A DNA stretch of 64,000 nucleotides from Tubulanus polymorphus (taxonomy: Eukaryota; Nemertea; Palaeonemertea; Tubulaniformes; Tubulanidae), in the NCBI RefSeq assembly GCF_964204645.1, contig NC_134026.1, forward strand, positions 26,058,650 through 26,122,649, read 5' to 3'. The position numbers and the translations under genes are program-made. The notes under the pieces were generated by a model that saw only the letters and a program-made list of their open reading frames with translations, was not told the DNA's origin and did no database searches. Below, piece after piece: positions 12,769 through 24,925 of the stretch. Numbering within the stretch: the first letter of the stretch is position 1; every line of letters starts with the position of its first letter.

Positions 12769-13245
12769 AATCATCTCAGAAGGTGAAAAGTGGTGTTTTT
12801 AAATTTAAAAAGCAATCTAAATGTAAATACCGTAAATCTCCATGGCTGTGAGTCTTGCTAAAAGGCATGAATATAAACCTATTAAATGTCTAATGAATCA
12901 CTGGTATATGGTGCGGGATCAAATTTTTCTGGATTATCTTAATACAAAATAGAATTTAGTATTGTGCCAAAAAAGTATTTTTAATTTCAAACATACCTGG
13001 AAACAATATAGAAATGATATTTATTCAGTTGAGTATTCATATACTACGAAAGTAAAGCCCACGTGTCCAGATCTAATGAAAAAATTTGATCCAGAATGAA
13101 ATATGATATTTTACTTGGATGTAAATTTATATGTGTAGATAAATAATAATAATAAATAATGTCTGGATTTGACTGTAAATAAGGAATGTGTAACATAAAT
13201 TATTTTGTTTACAGTACATTTGCATGGACAGAATACAAGTTTGTG

Positions 13246-13251
13246 AATAAA
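13246..13251 (+). promoter_or_regulatory. Polyadenylation signal of HAUS3
   Basis: AATAAA about 480 nt after the HAUS3 stop, followed by a T-rich stretch. Confidence 0.5.
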
Positions 13252-13571
13252 TTTGGATTTTCATCTCATTCTTTGTTTTGATTAGTAAAATATGTGTATA
13301 TGTCGGTATCAGCTTTAGATTATGCGATTACACACCTTGAAAATTCATCAACTATCATGTATGCCGTCATTAGTCTCTACAACCCCACTTCACAGCATCT
13401 AGTGACACAATGAAGCAGCCTATTAAAGGCCAATAAGCCTTGTATCTGGTTGTAAAACTCGATACATAATCAGTCCAGTCAGTTTCCAACATCAGCACAG
13501 TCCATTCTGCACTATGTCGTGTCCTGTGGAGAAACATGCTCCCAAAATCAGATCCCACGCGTCCAATTGTA

Positions 13572-13742
13572 GTGGAACCTCATTAAAACGAACATCAAGG
13601 GCACCAGAAAAGGTGTTCATTTTAACTGAGTGTTCGTCAAACCTGGTGTAAAATAATTAGATTGTTCCTATTTGGGACAGAATTCTAGGTTTGTAATAAC
13701 CAAAAATTGTTAAATCCCTGAAGTTTTTTTAATGAGGTCCAC
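13572..13742. mobile_element. MITE with pogo/Tigger-like terminal inverted repeats
   Basis: The ends are GTGGAACCTCATTAAAAC and its imperfect inverse, which has a 1-base gap and extra T residues. The element is flanked by TA on both sides, the target duplication of Tc1/mariner/pogo elements. It has no coding capacity. A related copy lies at 18407-18580. Confidence 0.65.
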
Positions 13743-13896
13743 TATTATTTCTGTCTTCTAGCCCAACTGCACTCCGTGTACCCAATTGGTACCAATTCAA
13801 CAAAATGAATGATAAGGCACATTGGTTTCAAAAAATTCCAGCTTAAGACATGAATTACTGACTAACATCACAAAATAAATACATCTCACTCAAAGC

Positions 13897-13902
13897 TTTA
13901 TT
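13897..13902 (-). promoter_or_regulatory. Polyadenylation signal of RPS20
   Basis: AATAAA on the minus strand, about 43 nt past the RPS20 stop, giving the short 3' UTR usual for ribosomal protein genes. Confidence 0.6.
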
Positions 13903-13944
13903 TGATGTGAACTAATAATACAACAAGTATTCAATGTTCCCTTT

Positions 13945-14619
<675 letters not shown>

Positions 14620-14688
14620 AGTAGTAATTAGTTGTGGATGGCCGACGTAATCAGTAATTAAGCTGAACAGCGGTGAGCCCGAACTTCG

Positions 14689-15326
14689 ATGTTCAACGAA
14701 AGGTGTTTTCCAAAGAGACCACGTGCGAGGTTTCAGGCGATTACATTCAACCTATGGGTAAGGTAGATTAGTGTGGATGCATTAGTAAAATGTTATATTT
14801 TAAAGGTACATATGTTTTTTAACGTTAAATATCATATATGTTAGAAATAGTATTATTAGTAATATATTATGTTATTTGGTGTCTGACTCTGTCTTCAAGA
14901 TGTCAACTTTGACATTGCGCCGTTCGAGTATTCAAGTATCTACCCTCTATAACTTGATATCTTCGAATGTTATGCTTCGTGTATTTGATCTAAATTAGTT
15001 GGGATTTGTGACCTTTGAGTAATCTAGAATTCTTGTTTTTGTGAATCTATTGTGATAGAATTCCCAATTATAATGATTTCCTTTAATCTAGAAATTCATC
15101 TAAGTTCTGTGAAATAATTTCTGAATCTTCTCTCTTTTAGTGGAGATTATCAAACACAGGAAGCCAGTTCCCACGTCCCCAAATGCCAAAATGGATGTCA
15201 GTGCAGCTCGATTTATTCATTCGGAGGTATTTTTATACATATTTAACCCAAAGAGAGCCTAATCTCCTATTATTATACGTTTTAATTCTTAACCAATGCA
15301 TATACTATGATTCTGTTGCGAGATAA
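14689..15326 (+). CDS. Unidentified candidate small gene or 5' exons between RPS20 and TM9SF4
   Basis: I do not recognise this product. An ATG at 14689, with an in-frame stop just upstream, opens a 23-codon exon ending at 14757 before a strong GTAAGG donor. A T-rich acceptor precedes 15141. Joining the two keeps the frame and gives ITFNLWWRLSNTGSQFPRPQ, then MPKWMSVQLDLFIRR, which has protein-like composition. Reading on without splicing ends at TAA 15324-15326, but a donor (GAG/GTATTT) at 15227 could instead link the second exon to the TM9SF4 coding exon at 15750. In that case these are 5' UTR exons of TM9SF4. Treat it as a candidate only. Confidence 0.25.
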
Positions 15327-15751
15327 TGTCTGGTCAATCGTCAATTAAACCGGGAATAGTGTTATTGATATCCTAAAAACTATTATTATTAGTACTTGTT
15401 GTTGTTCTCGTTGTTGACGGACAGGGACGGGAGAGTAGAGTAGTGACTAAGAATTCGCGGACCGTGACCTGACAGAAGGTGGCGCAGCTAAAAAAAAACT
15501 AAAAATATTGGCCTCTTCGACGTGGTTATCTAATAAATAGTAATACCAATTTGTGATGTTATTGATAGAATTCTTTTGGAACATATCTGGATGGATATTG
15601 TGGTGTTATATGATTGCGTGAGAATCACTTTTAGAAGGTTTGCCTGCTATGTGTCTAGGCAGGTTTTCATACAAGGGTTATGAGTGAACATATCGCCATT
15701 TAGTTGTGACAGCCATATGAACTATGAACATATATTTTGTTTTTTTAGAGA

Positions 15752-18700
15752 ATGAAGCTTCTTAATTTCATCACTGCTGCTGTCATTTTATTGGCATATT
15801 GGCCTGCAGTTGAAGGATTTTATATACCTGGGGTTGCCTCCGTAGAATTCCATAAAGGCGATGTTGTAGATGTTAAGGTAAAATGCATCTAAGAAATTAG
15901 TTTGAAAATATGTGCAAGTAAAGGTTTTGATAAATTTACCCCGGTATTTGTTTCCAGGCAGTAAAGATGACAAGCACTCACACGCAGTTACCATATGAGT
16001 ATTATTCATTACCATTCTGTAAGCCAGAAGGAGAAATTGTCTATAAGGCAGAAAACTTGGGTAAGTCTTCAATTCACTGACCCTTGAGGTCAGGTTCCTA
16101 TTCTACGTCTGTGAATTCTCAAAAAGTTGATTATGTCTATGTATGGATGTTTGATTATCTAGGTGAGGTACTACGAGGGGATAGGATTGTGAACACCCCG
16201 TATAAAGTAAGTACCAGTATCCATTCATTGAAACTACTTTCCTACACTACTCGCCAATTGAAAATCTTTCAAATATTGAATTATTTACCCCGTAGGTTCT
16301 CATGGATGAAAATATGCCTTGCGAATTGCTCTGTAAAAAAGAACCAGGAAATGTTGTTGTTGTCAAAGAAAAAGAGGCCGCCACAATCATTGAACGAATA
16401 TCAAATGATTATTATGTACATCTGTAAGTTTATTCATATTCATTTTTGTCAATAGTTTTCCTTAAAAGACTGAAGACTCATTTAGTTGATTATTTCTTTT
16501 CAGATTGATTGATAACTTGCCGTGTGCTACCAGATTCCAGTTGATGGACACGAAAGAAATTCAATATGAACACGGATACAAACTTGGGTATATTGGAAAG
16601 GACAAAAGAGCATACATCAACAATCATCTGAAAATACTTCTCAAATATCACTCGGAGGATTTGTAAGTTCTTTCTAATTGAACTGTGACTTCCCGAAATT
16701 CATATTGCATCATAATTGACGATTGTTGTGGTAAAGATTTACCTAAATCTAATTTCCTAATAATGTAAATATTACTCTTTGTTTAACAGGAATACATACC
16801 GAGTTGTTGGCTTTGAAGTAGAACCAATGAGGTATTTTTTAAATGCTGGAAACAAGTTAGGTTGTACTCTGTAATTATCTGATACCACTCCTTTGCTTTT
16901 GTAATTTTTCAGTATTGAAACTGGTCAATTGAAACTTGAACAAAATAAATGTAAAGCTGATGCTATAAAGAAAATCGTTCCACCTCAAGTAATCGACCCT
17001 AAAGGTAATTTCATCTAGATATGCTAGTTGTAAAATTTTGGTAATCTTGGTGTGTCGAAATCTACCTGTCCTCAGTATTGTCATTGCATCAAAAAAATTT
17101 GTTTTATAGGAGAAACGAAGGTCATGTTCACCTATGAAGTGGTTTGGACCCCGAGCAAGATTCAGTGGGCCTCGAGATGGGACACATACCTCACAATGAG
17201 TGATGTTCAAATTCATTGGTTCTCTATCATCAACTCTGTCGTTGTTGTCTTCTTTTTGGCAGGTATATATTTAAACTTATAACAGTGCAAACAGTGAAAT
17301 GATACTCCGTATAAAAACAGTCATGAGGAAATATATTGAATATTTCTAGGTATTCTGACAATGATTATTGTGCGTACACTTCGCCGTGACATCGCAAAAT
17401 ACAACAAAGATGAAGACCTCGTAAGTTTAGACTGCGGCTCCGTATCTATTCATGCATATGTTTTCTGTAATGTGTTTTGAATGATCTAAAGCATGTTTCA
17501 TCTCTAATGCAGGAGGATACATTAGAAGAAAGTGGTTGGAAGCTCGTACACGGCGATGTATTTCGTCCACCACGACGCAAGAAATTATTAGTCGCGCTTA
17601 TCGGTGCTGGAATTCAGATATTCTTAATGACTTCAATTTGTATCGGTAAGTTTGATCTTCGACTAGTCTGTCGAATCATGATTTGAGCAGTTAATTTTCT
17701 CAACAATCTTACTATATATTTCAGTATTTGCTATGTTGGGTATGTTATCACCGGCATCAAGAGGCGCTTTGATGACGGCTGCGCTTTTCCTCTATGTTTT
17801 TATGGGGTATGTAATCTATGAGTGATCTTAATCAATTTCATGAAAAATGTTGATTGAATATGATCGTTTAAATTCTTTCAGAGCCATTGCTGGATTCTTT
17901 TCTGGTCGTCTTTACAAAACAATAAAAGGATTAGAATGGAAAAGTGCAGCTTTTTGGGTAAATTTTATATCCAGACATTTCTGTTGATGAAATAGAAACT
18001 ATCGCATTGATGACAGTTTTAGTATGTTCTTACAATTTTTAGACTGCAACTTTGTTTCCTGCGATTGTAGTCGGTGTTTGTCTGTTCCTGAACATCTTTA
18101 TTTGGGGAAAACATTCATCAGGAGCTGTAAGCAAATATTCACCTTTTAATCATAATTCATAATTATATTGTAAGTTGAAAACACCCTGTGTTAATTTACA
18201 TCTGTTTTCAGGTTCCATTTGGTACGATGGTTGCTCTATTTGCAATGTGGTTTGGAATTTCGATGCCACTGATCTTCATTGGGTATTTCTTTGGATACCG
18301 TAAAGCTCCATATCAGCATCCAGTCAGGACTAATCAAATTCCTCGACAAGTTCCTGAACAAATGTGGTATATGAACCCGTTCTTAGGGTAGGTTTTGTTA
18401 TTACTACGGTGGAACCTCGTTAAAACGAACTCGGATACAACGATTCATCGGATATAGCAAATATAGAATTTCATCCCAAGCAAGAAAATTTAATTAATTT
18501 CATACTGGATATAATGAACTAACCGTTATAGCGAACAGATTTTCTAGTCCCGTGAAGTTTGTTGTAACGAGGTTCCACTGTTGTCGATTATATTATCTTC
18601 CATCAAACTTTTTATCTATATCATCTTTGATGCTTTACAAATTTCAGAACCCTGCTTGCTGGGATACTCCCATTTGGAGCTATGTTTATTGAACTCTTCT

Positions 18701-19313
18701 TTGTTTTCACTGTAAGTATAAACTGCCATTACAAAATACCTGTTTGAAGATTTTCTACTCTGACATCTAAAATTATTTCATTTATGTTTCAGGCAATCTG
18801 GGAGAATCAGTTCTATTATTTGTTTGGATTCCTGTTCTTAGTATTTATCATTCTCATCATTTCCTGCTCACAAATTGCTATTGTGATGGTTTACTTTCAA
18901 CTCTGTGGAGAGGTAAGTCTTTGTCCAGTTTTCTCATTTATGATTGAATAATGTTAAGGTTTCTGAACCCTAATGATATTTTTTTTCAGGACTACCATTG
19001 GTGGTGGAGATCATTTATAGTATCTGGTGGATCGGCAGTTTATGTATTTGCCTATTCCATATTTTACTTCATAACTAAGGTTTGTAAAAAGACCTGCAAA
19101 TATAGCAATATTCAAATGATAAATGATCAATAGATAAAGTTATTGCCATGGTTGTTTTTTCAGTTGGAAATCACCCAATTCATTCCGACGTTGCTATATT
19201 TTGGTTACACATTTCTGATGGTTTTGGCTTTTTGGCTGCTGACTGGAACAATTGGATTTTATGCGACGTACTTCTTCATCAGAAAAATATATGCTGCCAT
19301 CAAAATTGATTAA
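15752..19313 (+). CDS. TM9SF4: Transmembrane 9 superfamily member, TM9SF4 type (nonaspanin)
   Basis: A nine-transmembrane protein of the Golgi/endosome system, implicated in sorting of transmembrane cargo and in adhesion and phagocytosis. About 15 exons, from ATG 15752 to TAA 19311-19313. It has a signal peptide ([20 protein letters not shown]), a luminal domain with [11 protein letters not shown] and [16 protein letters not shown], then [20 protein letters not shown] before the first membrane span. [15 protein letters not shown] follows in the cytosolic loop, and eight more hydrophobic segments come after. The C-terminus KIYAAIKID contains the KxD/E-type COPI/Golgi retention signal and matches TM9SF4 (KIYAAVKID) better than TM9SF2. 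An upstream exon (15141-15226) could splice in frame and add residues before the signal peptide. I prefer the ATG at 15752 because the signal peptide then begins at residue 1. Confidence 0.93.
18407..18580. mobile_element. MITE with pogo/Tigger-like TIRs in a TM9SF4 intron
   Basis: The left end is GGTGGAACCTCGTTAAAACG and the right end is the imperfect inverse, GTTGTAACGAGGTTCCACTG. It is internally AT-rich and non-coding. It belongs to the same family as 13572-13742. It sits after the exon ending in NPFLG. Confidence 0.65.
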
Positions 19314-20689
19314 CGTTGTTGCGGCATAGTTTGAGAACGTAGAACCGTGGGAATGCTCAAGTCAACCATCCATTGCTTTATAACAAGGACAAAATATGTT
19401 TTCTGTTGACTATTGTGTCTATTAGACCGAAGTGTTTTCACTATATGTACATGGTAGTCAAGTATCTATTTATTTTTGGTAGAATGTAAGATTATCTATT
19501 ATTATATGAAATAGTTTCGGTTTATTTGGTGCCAGCTTTGGTCCTTCAATGAAAACTGTAAACTACCAGTGTTTGTGATGCGAGAAACATATAGCTGAAT
19601 CTCACCCTGTTTTGAGATGAGCATTGAAGCTTGTTGAATTATTTTCTTGTAGCTACCATACATATCCTATAGATTAAATACAATTAGAATGAATTCCTTG
19701 AAACCAGTAATCATATAATCTGGAATGAGATTTGGAATATTTTCTACTAACTAAAATTAGTCTCTTAAAGAGTTTGAAGGATATCATTTGTTATAATGGA
19801 AAAAAATCATTTGTTCTGAAATTGGTTTATGGATACTGTTTTGGGCATACAGAAATTTATTTGCCATTGGCTTATGACGGAATAAAATATAAGTCATGAT
19901 TATATAGTTAGTCTGACAACAAAGGAGTGATTTATTTTGCGTGCCCTTATCTTGTGCTGTAAATATAATAGTACTATAGTAGCAATTTATTAGGAATTTC
20001 AAATTCAATGAATCCATGTAATAAGATCTTCATTCACGTATGCCTGTAAATTTTCCGCTGTAAATATTATATCTAGGGGCAGAATTCCATGTGTGGCTGT
20101 ATCTATTATGGGGTCATATGTTTCTGATGGAAAAATGAACAAATCTTTCTTCTGTTAAAATATAGATATTATATTGATGTATAGTTATTTTATTAGTGGC
20201 TTTATATTGATAATTGAATTCTCTGATTAATTGAATGTTGCGGTAACTCAAATAGCTGTAAATTGTTATTTCAAAGTACTAGATTATGTCTAATGGCGTG
20301 GACAATAAATGTTTCCATCTGAGTCTTCGGCACCACCCTCCTGAGGAAAAGGCTCAACCTTACTTAATATCGAATTTAAAGAGGGTTGAGTTTGAGGTTT
20401 TTCTGTAATCATTGTTTGAGTGTATAACGTTTCATATTGTCTAAAAAATGACAAATAGATATAATAAGCTCAATCTTTAGTCTTCAGTCTCTGCCTTCGG
20501 TACCGGCGTGTTTATTCTTTGTTCGCCACCAGCTCGTGGCGCCCCCTGATGGAGAAAGGTCCGCCATTTTGTATGCCGGTACGAAGAAAGGATCTCGACA
20601 TTTTAGAGGAAATTTAATCTTCAAACATCCCTGTAAGATCGACAATCTTACGTTTAAGTACACGACCAAACGGTAGAAAATAATCCATT
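19314..20689. other. Intergenic: long TM9SF4 3' UTR and SNRPD3 upstream region
   Basis: AT-rich with no coding signal. An AATAAA at 20304-20309 could end a TM9SF4 3' UTR of about 1 kb. The last 200 bp before 20690 are richer in G and C and probably include the SNRPD3 promoter. Confidence 0.5.
20304..20309 (+). promoter_or_regulatory. Candidate polyadenylation signal of TM9SF4
   Basis: AATAAA about 990 nt downstream of the TM9SF4 stop. I did not check exhaustively for an earlier one. Confidence 0.35.
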
Positions 20690-21686
20690 ATGTCGATTGG
20701 TGTGCCGATTAAGGTGCTGCATGAAGCAGAAGGGCACATAATAACGTGTGAAACGGCGCTAGGCGAAGTATACAGAGGTAAACTAATAGAAGCCGAAGAT
20801 AATATGAACTGTCAAATGCAAAACATCACAGTGACGTACAGAGATGGCCGAGTCGCTCAGCTCGAGAATGTGTATATTCGTGGCAGCAAAATCCGTTTCT
20901 TGATCCTCCCTGACATGCTAAAAAATGCGCCGATGTTCAAGAGAGTTCAAAGTAAAGGTGGCGGTTCAGGAGGCGCAGGTAGAGGAAAATCTGCAATCTT
21001 ACGAGCTCAAGGTAAGTCCCAGTCATTGAAAATTAGTCCATAAAACTAAAAATACTTATATTAAATCATTGAATACTAGGGTCTGAATAAGGAAGGTTTC
21101 AGCCCCGATAACTAAACTGCATTCGTCAATAACCATGCGATGCATTATGCCTACTCACCAATGGGGTACTGGCATTCTCCAGCAAGGGTGCAACAATACA
21201 TGGGTCATTAGTAGTAAAAATCAGTTCATTTACAATGAAATTTGAACTTAATTTCCAGGGGCCAGTTGCTCGAATGTTAACCAGTGGATAGTTGATGTAG
21301 CGACAATTAGTTCATTGTTATCATGGACATGGTTTTTGTCTGCCGCTTGGCTTGAACCAATGTTTCAGCGACTGACTCCGAGCTTCCAAATGCAAAAATA
21401 GATTGACTCAAATCTGATTGAAATGTAGAAGAAATTGAAGAGCTCTAACCTAGTGCCTTTAGCGAACCTGGTGGAACCCTTGCTTGCCACAGTACCTTTG
21501 CCGGTACCCCATTAGTCTGAATATAGTTCATTACAGTATTTTTAACCGTACATACATTGCAATTGTTTGATTTCAGCTGCCCGCGGTCGAGGTAGAGGTC
21601 GAGGAGGTGATAGAGGAGGTCATCACGGAGGTGGTGGTGGCGGAGGTGGAGGTGGAAGTGGAAATGTGTTTGGGCGGCGACGTTAA
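20690..21686 (+). CDS. SNRPD3: Small nuclear ribonucleoprotein Sm-D3
   Basis: A core Sm-ring subunit of spliceosomal U1, U2, U4 and U5 snRNPs. Two exons, 20690-21011 and 21577-21686, are joined across a CAAG/GTAAGT donor and a TTTCAG acceptor, giving 432 nt and 143 residues. The Sm1 motif ([20 protein letters not shown]) and Sm2 motif ([17 protein letters not shown]) are intact. The second exon encodes the Arg-Gly tail ([11 protein letters not shown], then a Gly run, ending NVFGRRR), the target of symmetric dimethylation by PRMT5. The Gly run of ten is longer than in vertebrates. The length is otherwise close to the 126-residue human protein. Confidence 0.95.
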
Positions 21687-22359
21687 ACAGCTGTGGGGTT
21701 TTCATAGAAAATATCCTGCATGACTGTACATGCGAATTCCAGCAACTTATTTTTGAATATCTGAACAAACTTTCAGTCAATAGAATATCATGATAAAAAT
21801 TGATGAACATTCAACTTGTGAATATATGATACTGCATTTTGTACATTTTATGTGAACTTGTAAAATAAATATAAAATTTGTATAGAGAAGTAGTTTATAT
21901 TTCATTGAATTTTCAGGCTTCTCTGTTCTATTTAAATGGAAGTGAGGAAATCTGTTTTGTATACTGCTCTGATATTTGGTGGTATTAAGCCATGGTAGCT
22001 ACTGTCCACGAAAACCCAAGGAATTAGAAAGATTGGAATTTCACAGATTTTGCCTGGAAGTGTTCACGTATCGAATTCTTGCAATCCAATGGAAGACTGT
22101 TAAAACCTATTGAATTACTACGTTGCCTCGGTCACACTTCACTCATTAAAACAGTCCTAATTAATCAAGAAACCAAGCCGATCTTCACCAAGAAACTTGG
22201 TGTCTGTTGTACCACGTAGGATCGTAGAGTGATGGAGATTTCTGTGGAGACAACCACCACTGAGGATAGTACTTAGTGATCAATTTCATAATTAAGTTGT
22301 TCTTTAATAGACTAGGATCACCTCCGTTTCGGAAAACGACATACATTTAGTCCAGGTCA
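21687..22359. other. Intergenic after SNRPD3
   Basis: SNRPD3 3' UTR with AATAAA at 21864-21869, then roughly 450 bp in which I see no gene, RNA or clear repeat. Confidence 0.5.
21864..21869 (+). promoter_or_regulatory. Polyadenylation signal of SNRPD3
   Basis: AATAAA 178 nt after the SNRPD3 stop. Confidence 0.6.
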
Positions 22360-22870
22360 ACGAATGGGTCTTCGGGCGTCAATTAGACCCCCAAGGAGCC
22401 CTTGCACCGGGCAACAACTATACTGGACTCTAGCTCTTGTTTAGGTCTATCTTCTCTGAAAGTTTCCGAGACTTTGACCGTTTTGTATTTTAGTTATTTA
22501 TTTCTAAACATTATTTTTGATATTGTGGGTTTTTGGGGGTCAATCAAACCCCCGAGGAGCCCTTGCACCGGGTAACAACTATATACTGGACTGTAGCCCT
22601 TGAAAAGTTCTATCTTTTCTGAAAGTTTCAGAGACTTTGACCGTTTTGTATTTTACTTATCTATTTCTAAACATTATTTTTGATATTGTGGGTTTTTGGG
22701 GGTCAATTAGACCACCAAGGAGCCCTTGCACCGGGCAACAACTATACTGGACTCTAGCTCTTGTTTAGGTCTATCTTCTCTGAAAGTTTCAGAGACTTTG
22801 ATCGTTTTGTATTTTACTTATTAATTTCTAAACATCATTTTGATATTTTGGGGTCTTTGGGGGTCATTTT
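22360..22870. repeat. Tandem repeat, about 162-bp unit, three copies
   Basis: The marker ggagcccttgcaccggg recurs at 22395, 22556 and 22719. The sequence between is highly similar, including gaaagtttc, gagactttga and cgttttgtatttta. A partial fourth copy runs into the left inverted repeat of the next element. Non-coding. Confidence 0.8.
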
Positions 22871-22872
22871 AG

Positions 22873-24913
22873 GTCTGTCTGCAGAGTTTCCAGAACATGT
22901 CATGTCAGGGCCCAAGACCTGACATGACAGGTGGGACCTGAGGTGACAGGTCGATTCGCTAAAATGAAAATCGTTATGACTGAACCGATGATAGGCGATT
23001 AGAAGATATGATAGGCGCGGATTTAGAACAAATGATAGCCGATAAGAACACAAAGAACTTATCGTAGTGCTTTCTAAATATATTATTCAAAAACAAAAAA
23101 CAAACTATGATGTGTTATGAATTCATTTAAGAATTTATGTTTGTCCGTTTATAAAAAGTTGTTGAACTATATCGACTTAATGATAAAGATGGAATGATTG
23201 TGAATTATTGGAGAACAATTGAACGAATTGTTTACAATTAATTTATTTTTTTGTAACACGAAACATAAAAATATCAAGATCAGGCAATGATACCAGTAGT
23301 GCCTTATGTAATCATAATCAGTATTAATAACAATCATTATACTCATTAAGATTAGGCCCTATATTATTATATATTATTATTAATTACTCGCAAAATAATC
23401 AATTAACCAAGTGTACATACAATTTAAAAACATTTCAGTCCAAGCTTATAAGTTGACATAGATAAATTAGACATAACACTGATTAATTAGTGAGGCCTCA
23501 CACGGCAACGCACGCCATTTTGCAGAGCTTCGGGACCTGAGGTGACAGGTCTGCATTAAAACTGATGAAATGAGGCAAAACTTTAATTTCTATGGTCTCT
23601 TTATAGTAAAGAGTATAATATAAATTGCTAACCATGGATAGAATTAATCTTAAGTTGCTATAAAACAATAATTTTGAAGCGAGACCTCACACGGCAGCTC
23701 GCGCCATTTTGCAGAGCTTCTCGGGACCTGAGGGGACAGGTCTGCACTGAAACCGATAAAATGGAAAAAACTTTACTTTTTATGGTATCTTTATAGTAAT
23801 GAATATAATATAAATTGCTAACCATAGATAGATTAAATCTTAAGTTACTATAAAACAATAATTATGAAGCGAGACCTCACACGGCAGCTCGCGCCATTTT
23901 GCAGAGCTTCTCGGGACCTGAGGTGACAGGTCTGCACTAAAACTGATGAAATGGAAAAAACTTTACTTTTTATAACCTTTATATAGTAATAGGTATAATA
24001 TAAATTGCTAACCATAGATAGAGTTAATCTAAAGTTACTATAAAACAATAATTTTGAAGCGAGACCTCACACGGCAGCTCGCGCCATTTTGCAGAGCTTC
24101 TCGGGACCTGAGGAGACAGGTCTGCACTAAAACTGATGAAATGGAAAAAACTTCACTTTTTATGGTATCTTTATAGTAATGAATATACTATAGATTGCTA
24201 ACCATGGATATAGTTAATCTTAAGTTACTATAAAACAATAATTATGAAGTAAGACCTCACACGGCAGCTCGCGCCATTTTGCAGAGCTTCTCGGGACCTG
24301 AGGTGACAGGTCTGCATTAAAACTGGTATAAATAGAAAAAAAACTTCATGCCTTAAATTGATGAGTTTATTTAAAATCAGTCTCAATAAAATCAGTCTCT
24401 ATATTGCATTCGGCTCTTTAACATGTTCATCATAAAGACAATGAATATAAATAGTGACACTTCAGGACTTCAGGACAGTGAGGAGTGTTGCCGAACTGTG
24501 ATAGTGAGCAGATAATTTTCAGTGTCTTATTGCGGAAACGAAATATCAAGACCTCGATTCATCTAGCGAAAATATTCTCTTATAATGTGCTCTTACTTCT
24601 ACATTAATCAATTCATCTATGCCTGAAACTTATTTTTTTCCCTTTATTACAGAAATAAGTCATAGTTTACACATAAATATTTTCTTCTTATAAATCAACC
24701 TTTCAAATGAATTATTTGTCAGAACAATTTCCTTATCGTAATTGTTGAATCATTTTCGATATTAACGACGGGTCAGAATATTCATTCAACTCAAAATGTT
24801 CTTCCAATCGTCTAGCACATGCCTAGATATTTCGCCGTTTCGTCAAATATTGTCATGAGTTTGGGTTTTTTCGGAACCTGACATGACAGGTTCTGGAAAC
24901 TCTGCAGACAGAC
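22873..24913. mobile_element. 2-kb inverted-repeat element with internal 190-bp satellite array
   Basis: The terminal inverted repeats are 37 bp, at 22873-22909 and 24877-24913, and match at 36 of 37 positions. Both start GTCTGTCTGCAGAGTTTCCA when read inward. Between them lies an array of five 190-bp monomers. I see no open frame of transposase size, so the element is non-autonomous. No clear target duplication is visible. Its right end lies 12 bp before the MED10 start codon. It could be a foldback or MITE-like DNA transposon carrying a satellite; the superfamily is unknown. Confidence 0.6.
23490..24335. repeat. Satellite-like array, about 190-bp monomer, five copies
   Basis: The marker cctcacacgg recurs at 23496, 23685, 23875, 24065 and 24255, giving spacings of 189-190 bp. 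Each monomer contains gcgccattttgcagagcttc and a gggacctgaggtgacaggt motif that resembles part of the flanking inverted-repeat arms. Open frames here only read the repeat. Confidence 0.9.
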
Positions 24914-24925
24914 ATCAATCGAAAA

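Larger units (their letters stand above)
12769..13944. other. Intergenic: HAUS3 3' UTR and RPS20 3' flank
   Basis: Contains the HAUS3 3' UTR with AATAAA at 13246-13251, a pogo-like MITE at 13572-13742, and the RPS20 poly(A) signal on the minus strand at 13897-13902. No coding signal. Confidence 0.6.

Noticed and set aside
23658-24048. Two similar 66-codon minus-strand proteins
   Set aside because: They are the same frame read in successive 190-bp satellite monomers.
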